This document shows, piece after piece, positions 9,727 through 20,300 of a stretch of DNA of 64,000 nt. Each line of letters starts with the position of its first letter. Position 1 is the first letter of the stretch. Source of the DNA: Chaetoceros tenuissimus (taxonomy: Eukaryota > Bacillariophyta > Thalassiosirophyceae > Chaetocerotales > Chaetocerotaceae); assembly GCA_021927905.1 (NCBI GenBank), contig BLLK01000078.1, positions 39,066 to 103,065 on the forward strand. The letters are read 5' to 3'. Position numbers and translations under genes: made by a program. The notes under the pieces were generated by a model that saw only the letters and a list, made by a program, of their open reading frames with translations, was not told where the DNA came from and did not search any database.

Positions 9727-12313
9727 ATGAAGTTCTCATCCATTGCAGTAGTTGCTGCCATTGCTGCGCCAGCTTTGGCTTTCATGAATGTAGATGTGTC
9801 ACGTCGTACCAATAAAGCTATGGTTTCTAAGCAATTGGATCAACAGCAGTTGTCCATGTTGGCACAGCTCGATGCTGAAAATAAGAAGTCCTTGATGACT
9901 CTCAACGCTTTTCCATTGAAGGAGGGACAAGTTAGCAATATGTTTGAAGGTCCTACTCCTCTAGTCAAGGAGAGAGATGCTTGTGGTGTTGGTTTTATTG
10001 CAAATACCAGTACTGGAGGTAAGTACTGAGGATTGGTTAGAAGGAAAAGAGACTTGGATAGGCAGCAGAATATTTCTCTTTGAAACAAGAGGACAGAAAA
10101 CTAGCAAGAGTGGGGATAGACACGCTATTGCTTTATTCCTAAAGTCAAAGTGACTTGTCATCCAAGCGCTGTCGCTTGTGTCATCATGTGCGATTCTTGC
10201 ACTATGTGAGCTGTATGAATGTTTCTATGTAAANNNNNNNNNNNNNNNNNNNNNNNNNNNNNNNNNNNNNNNNNNNNNNNNNNNNNNNNNNNNNNNNNNN
10301 NNNNNNNNNNNNNNNNNNNNNNNNNNNNNNNNNGGAGAAGGTGGTGAAGATACCATTCGTGGAAAGGATCTTTCAGATGTTGACGAGAAGGGACGCAGTC
10401 AGACCTTCCCTCACCTTGCTGGTTTGAAAAATGGAGATTCTGCTAACTCCTACATTCATCAAGTAGCTTCTGGTCGTTTCGGAGTTACACCAGAATTCCT
10501 TGTTACTGCTAAACAACTTGAGATTAAGATTGCTCAGGGTGCAAAGCCTGGCGAGGGTGGACAGCTTCCTGGACCCAAGGTATCTGACTACATTGCAGGG
10601 CTTCGTGCTTCCAAGCCTGGTGTTACTCTCATTTCTCCACCTCCTCATCATGATATCTATTCTATTGAGGATCTTGCACAATTGATCCACGATCTTCACG
10701 CAGTGAACGAGAAGGCAGGAGTTTCTGTCAAGCTTGTATCCTCTATTGGAATTGGAACTGTAGCATGTGGTGTTGCTAAGGCGAACGCTGATGTTATCCA
10801 GATCTCTGGAGGAGATGGAGGAACTGGAGCGTCTCCACTTTCATCCATTAAGCATGCTGGTCTTCCATGGGAGCTTGGTCTTGCAGAGGCTCATTCTGCT
10901 CTAATGAATAATGGACTTCGTGACCGTGTTCTTATTCGCGTTGATGGAGGAATCCGCACTGGAAGAGATATCGCTATTGCAGCAATGATGGGAGCTGAGG
11001 AATTCGGATTTGGAACTATTGCCATGATTGCTGAAGGATGTGTAATGGCACGTGTATGTCATCTCAACACATGTCCAGTTGGAGTCACTTCTCAGAAGGA
11101 GGAACTTAGAAAGAAATTCCCTGGAACTCCTGAGCATGTTGTAAACTTCTTCCAATTCGTTGCTGAGGAAATTAGAAACATCATGGCACATCTTGGATAC
11201 TCTAAATTTGAGGATCTTATTGGACGTGCTGACTTGTTGAAAGAAAACGACAGCCAGATGGCACGTATTGCAAAGACAAAGAGCGTAGAATTGAACCCAT
11301 TTTTCTCTGGAGTCCCTGAGGCAAAGAATACACGTGAATTCTTGATGTCGAACGAAGACCCAACAAAGACAAAGGACGAAGTTGTTCATCGTAATGGATT
11401 TTCATCAGATCTTGATCGTGCTTTGTCTGGAGATGAGAATATCAAGAAGGTTATTGAGGCTAACGAAGGCTCTGCAACAGTGAATTTTGACATCAAGAAT
11501 ACTGACCGTAGTACTTGTGCAATGCTTGCTGGAGACATTGCCCGTGTACACGGAAACAACGGTTTCCAGGGAAGCATCAATGTGAATTTCTCTGGAAGCG
11601 CTGGACAATCCTTTGGAGCTTTCGTTGTTCCTGGAATGAACGTTCGTCTTGAAGGAGAAGCAAATGACTATGTAGGAAAGGGACTTCACGGAGGAGAAAT
11701 TGTAGTTGTTCCAGACAAAGATGCTGGATTTGTCGCAGCTGACTCAAGTATTGTAGGAAACGCGTGTTTGTATGGAGCTACTGGAGGTGATTTTCATGCA
11801 AATGGTCGTGCAGGAGAACGTTTTGCTGTTAGAAATAGTGGAGCATATGCTGTAGCTGAGGGAACTGGTGACCACTGTTGCGAGTACATGACTGGAGGAG
11901 TAGTAGTGTCTCTAGGAAGTGTCGGAAGAAATGTTGGAGCTGGTATGACTGGAGGTCTTGGATACTTCTATGATCCTGATAACCAGCTTGATGAACGCTT
12001 GAACAAGGAGATTGTCAAGACCCAACAGATTTCGAGCAAGGAGGGTGAGGCACAACTCAAACATATTATCGAGAGGCACTTTGAGAAGACTGGAAGTGAG
12101 AAGGCAGAGTCCATCTTGAACAACTGGGATGAGGAGGTGAAGAACTTTGTTCAAGTCTACCCGCCATCTGAGGCAAATAGTCCATTCGTGAAGAGTGTTG
12201 ATAATGTTGTCTCTGATCTCCGTATATCTGCTTCATCACCAAATGGTGATATGTGCTTCCTCCCAGTAGGAGGGCAAATGTCTCCAGAACAAACACAACG
12301 CTGTGCTGATTAA
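9727..12313 (+). CDS. Plastid ferredoxin-dependent glutamate synthase (Fd-GOGAT), middle lost in assembly gap
   Basis: Makes two glutamates from glutamine and 2-oxoglutarate in the plastid GS/GOGAT cycle. Exon 1 (9727-10018) begins with a signal peptide; the site APALA/FMN has Phe at +1, the diatom plastid-entry pattern. It ends at [10 protein letters not shown], whose Cys is the expected amidotransferase nucleophile, before a GTAAGT donor (10019). The acceptor is not seen. A 100-N gap removes the rest of the amidotransferase, the central domain and the start of the FMN domain. After the gap: FMN-binding region ([21 protein letters not shown]), 3Fe-4S cysteines in [12 protein letters not shown], and the GXGXG beta-helix domain. 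It ends without an NAD(P)H subunit, so it is the ferredoxin type. The usual family length (about 1500 residues) implies roughly 2.3 kb of coding sequence missing. Confidence 0.93.
10019..10233 (+). other. Probable 5' part of GOGAT intron 1
   Basis: Starts at a strong GTAAGT donor; the GOGAT frame hits a stop within ten bases. No acceptor followed by recognisable amidotransferase sequence appears before the gap at 10234. Confidence 0.65.
10234..10333. other. Assembly gap (100 N) inside GOGAT
   Basis: Exactly 100 Ns, a conventional placeholder for unknown length. The missing protein segment indicates a real size well above 100 bp. Confidence 0.95.
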
Positions 12314-12603
12314 AAAATATTCATATTGATCTTAGAATCCTTTTTAATTGTTAATCCGTCACTTAACTTTTAAAAACTTTTCCTGCTGAGCTTTTTATTT
12401 GAAGTTGTCGTGGCAATAGCGTGAAGTTTTTCTTGCTTTTCTGCATCTGTTTTATAAGAATTTCATCATATTATTACCATGAGCTCTTCCAGTTTAGGGC
12501 TCTTCTTTCAGAAAACAAGTCGTAGTATTTTACTCTATATTTCGGGATGGTTTCTACCGCAATACATGATACAAGACGGGTTCAATCAATCACATTACAT
12601 TTA
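12314..12603. other. Convergent 3' intergenic region
   Basis: 290 bp between the stop codons of GOGAT (plus) and the RUS-family gene (minus). AT-rich; no other feature seen. Confidence 0.6.
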
Positions 12604-14542
12604 TTAGTTAATTTTTAACCATTCAGCACGCATACTCACACGTCCAAACATAAACCTTGCTGGTGTTGCCCAGCCTTTGACTGATAGCACTTTGAGAAAA
12701 GTTCCAAACAAATTCTGCGTTTGCTGCTTCGTCATTTGCAGCATGTCGATGCAATCACCAGACCTTCTTTGGCGTTGAGATGTGATGAATTCTTTTAATG
12801 AATCAACATTGCATACTTGCATTTTTTCCAAGTCATTTATTGATGGCACTGTATCTCCAAGCTTTCGTCGAAGAATTGCAATTGCCAACGTGCTTTTTAC
12901 AATGTCCTTGTTATTAGCATCTGCATGGAGGACAATATGACAGTTTTCCATTGCTTCTTGCTTCAATTGCAGTCTTAGCTTTTCTAGTTTATTCCGCTTC
13001 AGAGGTTTATCTTTTGTTGTACCCCAATTTATTGGTGCAAAATAGCTCTTATTCTTGACATCTTGACCAACAATCAATATAAACTTTTCTTTATCGAATA
13101 CATTCATAAGTTTTCCCAATTCTTCCGGTGAAAGTTTGGCCCTTCCTAAAGATCCAAAAGAAATTCCCCTTCTTGCTAAATGTTTTGGAGGAAGAAATAT
13201 TCTCTCATTGGATGCAATCATGTCTGGAGTGGGCAAAGGAATGTCACTCGCAGACCTACGAAGCTCTTTTCCACTTTGTGTAGATTCACTATCAAGCACT
13301 TCATCAAGATAAGATTCCGTAACTTGCCAAAGACGCTCAAAGTTGAGCATACGAAAAACAACTGCCCGTAGTTCTTTATATACACACGATACTTCTAATA
13401 CTTGCAAAAACACCCACACCCCGAAGACAGCTCGGACAGATGTGCCAATTGACCCTGCAAATTTTTAAAAAAAAGAGTATTAAGATGTAAATCATCAAGA
13501 ACAAGTCATGTATTAAAATAAACAAAGGTAAGAGAGTCAGCACAATATTATTCCTACTTTCATCAACAGATCATTGATCTTTCAGAATCTACTATCAAAT
13601 TTTGAATCATCCTCTCATACCTATAAACTTGCAAATCAATAAAGAAGACTTACTCGAAAGAAAAACGCCGCTCATTATTCCTAATAGATCGACGACTGCA
13701 ATCTGTGCCTCTCCTTTAGCTGTAATGTCTCCAATATTTTCTTTACTTCCATCTCTAAAACTATTATACAAAGCGTTCCTTGTGGCACTACTTGTCAGCA
13801 TACTCATTTGTTTCAAAGAATTTGCCATGGTTGCCAATATCAAAAATAGGGAAGGATAAACATATGTCATTACCTCCAAACCATTCCCAAGTGCAAAAAG
13901 TAGACTAGACCTATATCTCCATCGTTTCGCATCAGGATCAAACTTCCGTCCCATTTTGGATGCCCATAACATACGTACGATTTTACCTAACGCATCCTTC
14001 AATACCCAATTTAATGCCGCTGAAAGACCTAATGCGTTTCTCATATTTTTATTTTGAATACCGAGCCCCATCAGTAGAGACTGTGTTCCAAATACGTGTA
14101 CATTTGCATTTATAAATCGTTGTATAAATCTCCATTTGATGAATTTGTAGTACGAGGGTGTCACTCCTTCTGGAAGGAATGCATTTGAGATTGTCCTATT
14201 GAATTTCTGTTTCACATTGGCTCGGATAGATGGATATGTATATTGTGATGAAGTGGATGAAATTTGTTCAATGTAACGTTCTGAGTTAGGATCATAGACC
14301 AGCTTTATTTTTGTTCCATGCCTAACATCTACCTCTTTGAGATCAAATGCTTCCTCCTCATTTATTGCTTGAGGTGAGTTACCCATGTCAGTAGTTGTAC
14401 TTGTTTTACATGACGACACATTGTTACCTATGATGTTTCTATATTCTATTTTTGGTCTGATACTATTTGTATGGATCCTAGTGACAAAACCTAAAATTGA
14501 TGGAATATGAAAAGTAGCAAGAAGTAGTACTAGTGGTCTCAT
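12604..14542 (-). CDS. RUS family (DUF647) protein, organelle-targeted
   Basis: Two exons, 14542-13654 and 13454-12604, joined across a 199-bp intron (donor GTAAGT, acceptor TTTGCAG); the lengths sum to 580 codons (579 residues). The DUF647 domain starts around residue 122 with FLPEGVTPSYYKF and continues through GLSAALNWVLKDALGK, FDPDAKRWRYRSSLLFALGN and YPSLFLILATMANSLK, close to the plant Root UVB Sensitive family. The exon junction falls in VFLSRSIGTSVRAV. The N-terminus is hydrophobic with GF following (SILGFVTR), compatible with a plastid-type bipartite leader, though weaker than in GOGAT. The family's biochemical role is unsettled (linked in plants to UV-B sensing and vitamin B6 homeostasis). 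The start codon is only 134 bp from the LTR of the CoDi-like element. Confidence 0.88.
13455..13653 (-). other. Intron of the RUS-family gene
   Basis: Minus-strand donor TCGA/GTAAGT and acceptor TTTGCAG/GGTC. Splicing restores an uninterrupted 580-codon frame. Confidence 0.87.
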
Positions 14543-14676
14543 CTTGCTAAAGAGTTACAATCTTCGAACAAAAACTTTTTTTTGAAGTCCAATAGTTCAA
14601 TAGGTACATCTATAATTCCTATCCTCCTTCAATGCAGAGGTCTTCGCAGTTTTCAGAGATATAAAGTGTATTGTAT

Positions 14677-14850
14677 TGTTTCAAGTTGACGTACGTATTT
14701 ACTATATGGATCCGTTGAGCGATAAGTATCAGGCTATTTAGCTGTACAACGTTGATGTTCATGTTTCACAACGGAATAGTAATAACATAATTTCTTAGTT
14801 TGATTGAATGTAACTCTATGCTACAAGCCTATGCTGACGCACATGAAACA
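14677..14850 (+). repeat. 5' LTR of CoDi-like element
   Basis: 174 bp, TGTTTCA...TGAAACA termini, identical to 21752-21925. Confidence 0.95.
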
Positions 14851-15814
14851 GTTTATCGATACCCATACCAAAACAGCTCTACTTGCTAAGTAGTTGTTTT
14901 ATACACTAAGAGATTATCGGCTTACCATGTGGAAAGTCTAAATTCATGAAGCTTGATGTAGAGCTGACCACGGGTTGAACCCAATGTGGTTGAAATGATG
15001 AAAGCGAAGAAAATATTAACGGATGTAACGACTGCATGAGCCAGTGATTCTGTGGAGACAGAAATGAATAAATAAACACTCAGCGCTTGGGAAAGCGTGC
15101 AGATTGAATGCAAAAGCTCGAATAAAGTTTGAATCAACTTATGTGATCCTATGGAGAGAAGACCATATCTCTTTTGTACGCTGTCATTGGTTATTACCAC
15201 GATGAGAAAGATGACAATAGAATACACCATAGACCGCTATGAATAAGCAGAGCAATAAAAGGCAGAATTGGACCGATCATCCAAGCCGGACCAACTTGTT
15301 TTCTCATCTTGTCTGGTTGAATATAAATTTGAAATGGAGCTTACACCTACATGTGTAGACGCTCACAATATATGAAAATACTGGTATAGATTCATGCATG
15401 TGCATAATATAATCTATAACCTTTAAAGAATGAATCAGTTACATACCATCTTTGCTTTAGATATACAATATCCTTTTGAAGTGCATGTGGCACACTAGCT
15501 AATTAGGGTCAACACTTGGAGATGACGACAGATGGCGGGATTGAAGTGACCGATGACATCACCACTTTGAAATACCATTTCGGAAAAGCCATCTGCTTTT
15601 AGCAGAACATACCTCAGCTGACACCTTTTATCGCTAGTATGAATCCCAGAAAGCAACTCTGTTCCAAACAGATCTGGGGCTTAAGTAAAACAGATAATGC
15701 CAAATGTATCGCCAAAAATACAAACGGTAGAGTTGAAATCCATCGTTTACAATCACTTTTTCTTCTCATAAAACAAAAACTTCAAACTGACAAACACTTA
15801 TTCCAAGTTCTACT
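14851..15814 (+). other. Leader of CoDi-like element
   Basis: 964 bp between 5' LTR and gag. It opens with GTTTATCGATACCC; the other copia lineage opens with GTTTATCATATCCC directly after its LTR, so this shared stretch is the likely primer-binding site, although it does not begin with the usual TGG. No conserved coding sequence seen. Confidence 0.6.
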
Positions 15815-17359
15815 ATGGCTTTCACTCCTCAAAACCTTACCAACTTCTGGGAGAATGGTCCCCAGATGCGTCTTACTGCTGACCAAAGAGCTCGCCTTGC
15901 TCAAGAAGGTCTCACCACCATCGACGACTTCTCTGACTTCAACGAAGATACTCTTGACGATGCTTTTAAGAACATGAAACGTTCTGAACCAGCAATTGCT
16001 GAAGTTAGAGATGCAGCAAATACTGTTATCACTGCTGCTGTTCCAGCTATCCGTGGAGAACCTCTTCAAGCGATACAGAAGTACCGCATTCACACTGCTC
16101 GTATTGCCCATGAGTACCTTACCACTGTTGCCCGTCCTGTAACTCCTCAAACCATGAATTTCAACGGGTGTCTCAAGGATTTCCGCATCGAGTTTGACGC
16201 TATCATGAAGCTTAAGGAGCAGAAAGCGCCTGATATGCCATCTATCACCCGTGAACTCCAAGTGATGCAGTGGCAACCAGCCTTTGTCAACTACCTTGGT
16301 TCTGTCTTTGGTGTCAGAGATATTCCTCTTGCCTACGTGATCCGTGGCAATGTGAATGTCAAGCCTGCTGTGGATGATCCTCTTGTAGCAAATAAGCTAT
16401 ATGGAACAAGTGGATCCATTCTTGAGGACCTCATCAATAGATGCAGCCATACCCATCCGCTATTCAAGACCGATAATCAAAGTGTCTACAAGCTCTTGGA
16501 GACTGCGACCAAAGGCACCCAGTATGCAACCACTGTAACAACTTTTTCGCGTACCAAGAACGGCCGTAGCGCTTACCTTGCTATCGTGACCTCCCATATT
16601 GGAGGAGATAAGTGGGACAAACAAGTTGAGACCAATGTTGATATTATCATGAACCGTGAATGGAATGGGAAGTCCTACAAGCTCGAGAAATTTTGTAATC
16701 AACACCGTCAAGCTCATGCGAAGTTAGCCGATGCGAAAGCTCACGGAGCGGATGTCCCAGACTTCAATGATGTATCCAAAGTCAAGTACCTTACCCAAAA
16801 CATCACACACCAAGACGGTGATCTTCGTGCTGCAATCGCTTTAATCCGCACCTCAACTACTGGTTTAAAGTCCGACTTTGAAGGAGCGATCAGAACTCTA
16901 CTTCCAGTCGATCCATTCAAACCAAGGGGAGGAATGAAGCGCAAGGGATATGAAATCTCTGCTGTTGAAGGTGGCGGGGGGCATAAGACATCAGCAAATA
17001 AAACATCATATGGCACTGGTAAGACAGGTGTGGAGCTATGCTTCCACAAACCAAAGGAGTATAGTAAGCTCAATGATGAGCAAAAGGAGGAGCTCCGCAA
17101 ATGGCGTCAGTCCTCTGAAGGCCAAGCTGCTGTGAGAATAGAAAAGGCAAGGAAGAACGGTGGTGGAAACAGAACCCTGAAGAAACATGAGTGGTCAGCC
17201 ATCAACGCTTTGGTGGAACTCAATGCAAAGAAGACTGACAAGAAGGATGACAACTCCGATGCAACTGGCGAGAGTGATGATGATAACAAGAAAGTCACTG
17301 CTGCAGCCCTTAAAGTGAAAAAGATCATGAAGCGTACCAGATTCTCAGACAATGCCTGA
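15815..17359 (+). CDS. Copia gag (CoDi-like)
   Basis: 514 residues, ATG at 15815 down to TGA at 17357. It should form the virus-like particle. Shares a short block with the gag of the second copia lineage (PLAYVIRGN here, PLSYVIRGN there). No CCHC zinc knuckle is visible; the C-terminus is Lys/Asp-rich instead. The frame continues without another stop into pol, so gag-pol is probably produced by occasional reading through this TGA. Confidence 0.85.
   Translation: MAFTPQNLTNFWENGPQMRLTADQRARLAQEGLTTIDDFSDFNEDTLDDAFKNMKRSEPAIAEVRDAANTVITAAVPAIRGEPLQAIQKYRIHTARIAHEYLTTVARPVTPQTMNFNGCLKDFRIEFDAIMKLKEQKAPDMPSITRELQVMQWQPAFVNYLGSVFGVRDIPLAYVIRGNVNVKPAVDDPLVANKLYGTSGSILEDLINRCSHTHPLFKTDNQSVYKLLETATKGTQYATTVTTFSRTKNGRSAYLAIVTSHIGGDKWDKQVETNVDIIMNREWNGKSYKLEKFCNQHRQAHAKLADAKAHGADVPDFNDVSKVKYLTQNITHQDGDLRAAIALIRTSTTGLKSDFEGAIRTLLPVDPFKPRGGMKRKGYEISAVEGGGGHKTSANKTSYGTGKTGVELCFHKPKEYSKLNDEQKEELRKWRQSSEGQAAVRIEKARKNGGGNRTLKKHEWSAINALVELNAKKTDKKDDNSDATGESDDDNKKVTAAALKVKKIMKRTRFSDNA
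17357..17359 (+). promoter_or_regulatory. In-frame TGA between gag and pol (candidate readthrough codon)
   Basis: Context GCC TGA AAA GCT. The same frame is open for 1430 codons after it, and no ATG begins pol near this point. A single leaky stop would set the gag to gag-pol ratio. Confidence 0.6.
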
Positions 17360-20300
17360 AAAGCTCCGGCACAGGATGCAAATCTACTGACTGTGCTAAC
17401 GGGCCCTAATACTTACCTAGATACCATCATCTCTGCTGTACTTGCGAGCACCAGCAACGGATCACGTCGATCCAGAAAGGGACAGAGTGAGATTGATAAC
17501 CATGCCAACATGGTAGTTCTAGGTTCTCAATGTTTTATCATTGAACAGGGAGGAGTTTGCGATGTGTCTGGATTTGCCCCAGGAAGTGGGAGGAAAGGAG
17601 TACGAGTGGTCGATGCTGCTGTGGCCTACGATGATCCCTATACAGGACTAACCCACATTTTGCTATTCAAGAATGCCTTGTACTGTCCGGATATGGAGTA
17701 TAACCTGATCCCATCCTTTATACTTCGGGAGGCCGGTCTGACTGTAAATGAGACACCAAAGTTCCAGTGTAAGGATCCTACCATTGAGGATCACTCAATT
17801 TACAGTGCCAGTCATGATTTGAGAATCCATCTGCAACTTCATGGAACCTTCTCATACTTCAACTCCCGTAAACCAAATGTACAGGAGATACAGGACTCCG
17901 ATGAAGAAGATCTTGTCTGGTTTACTCCAGAGCAAGACCTTTGGGATCCTTACTTAGATACGTGGCAAATGGCTGAAGCGTCCATGTTGGATGAGAATGG
18001 CGATCTACAGGTTGAAAGTAAGCGTGAAAAGGTTCTTATTCCGACGTCAGATGATGAAGAATGGATGCAACCAGTTGAGGTATCATCTGTTGAAGCAGCA
18101 ATCGATTCCAATTGTATCACAGACCCTGATCCAACCCTTGATGGAGATCCTATAGTATCTGAGATAAGAAAGGCAACAAGCAAAGCATGCAAGGCTGCAT
18201 TTATGGATGATGACAATCCATTACTTTCGCCGATATTTACCACTGTCGATGACTTGGAAAGGACTTTCGGGGACGTTGGTGCCATGAGGGCAGACAAAGT
18301 TGAACGTGCATCGCCTGAGTTTCTCAGCAAAATCTGGAGCATAAAAATAGATGAAGCTGAGAGAGCACTTGAGCAAAATACCATCCTATACAATAGACCT
18401 GCAGCAAATGACCTGTCAAGAAGAGCAATGAGCTCAGATAGACGAACTCGATACAAGAGAATCCGATCCAACTTCTTCACTGATACCTTCTTCGTGGATA
18501 AGAAAGCCACCACCAAAGAGGGATTTAATTGTATGCAGCTATTTGTCAGTGATAAAGGGTTTGTGGCGGTGTATCCGATGAAGTCTAAGTCCGAATTCCC
18601 AAAAGCTCTAAAATTATTTTGTAAGGAAGTCGGTGTTCCTGAAAGGTTGGTCGTGGATGGAGCACGAGAACAAAAGTCCAAAGAGGTCAAAAGTTTTACT
18701 CAAGAGGTGGGAACGACTCTACAAGTGTTAGAAGAAAGCACACAATGGGCAAATCGTGCTGAATTGTATATTGGTCTTTTCAAGAAGCAAATAAGAAAAG
18801 ACTTGCAAGAAAGTAAATGTCCAATGATCTTATGGGACTATTGTGCTCGACGTAGAGCTCTCATAAATAATTTGACTCCAAAATCGCTGTTCCAGCTTCA
18901 GGGGAGATGTGCCCACGAAGTTACTACCGGCAGTCAAGGTGACATGAGCAACTTACTATTTGGATGGTACGAATGGGTAAAGTACACAGAAATTAGCGAC
19001 ATTGCATTTCCTGCTCAAAGACAAGTCTTGGGAAGGTGTCTTGGACCGACCAAGAATGAAGGGAACACAATGTCACAAACCATTCTAACTGCCAAAGGAA
19101 CCATCGTGCCTCGTCGTACTGTACGACCACTGACTACTGAGGAAATATATAACGAGGATGAAATTAAAGAACGTGAAAATTTCGACAAGATCATCCAGTC
19201 TAAGTATGGTACTCATTTAGAATTTCCTGTGGTTGAAAAAGAGGAAAAATTGAATATGGAAGATTTCATTGATGCAGAAGAGAATATTGAAGATAAACCT
19301 TTCTGGGTTGATGGTGACCCCGTCTCTGCTGATAATCAGGCTACTTTTGAACAACCAGTGAAGGATCTGCTTGTCGGAATGGAGTTGAACATGCCACAAG
19401 TAGACGAAATGCGAAGAGCAAAAGTCTTGCGTAAATCTACAGATTCGCAAGGGGAGACAGTAGGGGAACATGACGCGAACCCGTTGATTTCCACGCTTTC
19501 ATATGATATCCAATTCGACGATGGTGAGATCCAACAAGTTGGAGCAAATATTATAGCGCAGAACTTGTACTCTCAAATTGATGGCTTCGGAAATGCTTTC
19601 ACGATGCTCGAAGGAATTCTTGATCATGATGTCGATGGAACTCAAGTAAAAAGGGATGACTCATTTGTCACTACTCCGTCTGGTGCCAAGAGAAGACGAA
19701 AGTTGACTCAAGGCTGGTCATTGAAGATTCTTTGGAATGATGGATCCAAAGCATGGGTTCCCCTAGCTATCTTGAAAGAGTCTAACCCGATTGAAGTAGC
19801 AGAATATGCAAAGGCTATGAATATCATTGATGATCCGTCCTTCGTATGGTGGGCTCCTCATGTTTTGAAGAAGAGAAACCACATTATCTCCAAAGTCGAA
19901 GCTCGTGTGAAGAAAGTCAATCACAAGTATGGTATTGAAGTTCCAAAAGACTATGCCGATGCTGTACGAATAGATGGATTGAATGAAAACACCTTTTGGC
20001 AAGACGCGATCAAGAAAGAGATGGACACTATCAGAGTCGCATTTAGCTTTATGGAAAGGGGAGCACCAGAGCCAGAGAAACCATGGATGCCATCCGGAGG
20101 TCATTTAGTATTTGATGTAAAAATGGACTTTACTCGCAAAGCACGATGGGTGAAGAATGGATATTTGCATGATGCACCGACTGAATCTACTTTTGCTGGC
20201 GTAGTTTCAAGGGAAACTGTAAGACTTTGTCTAACATATGCTGCTCTGAATGACTTGAATGTGATGTGCTGCGACTTCAAATCTGCCTACTTGCAAGCCA

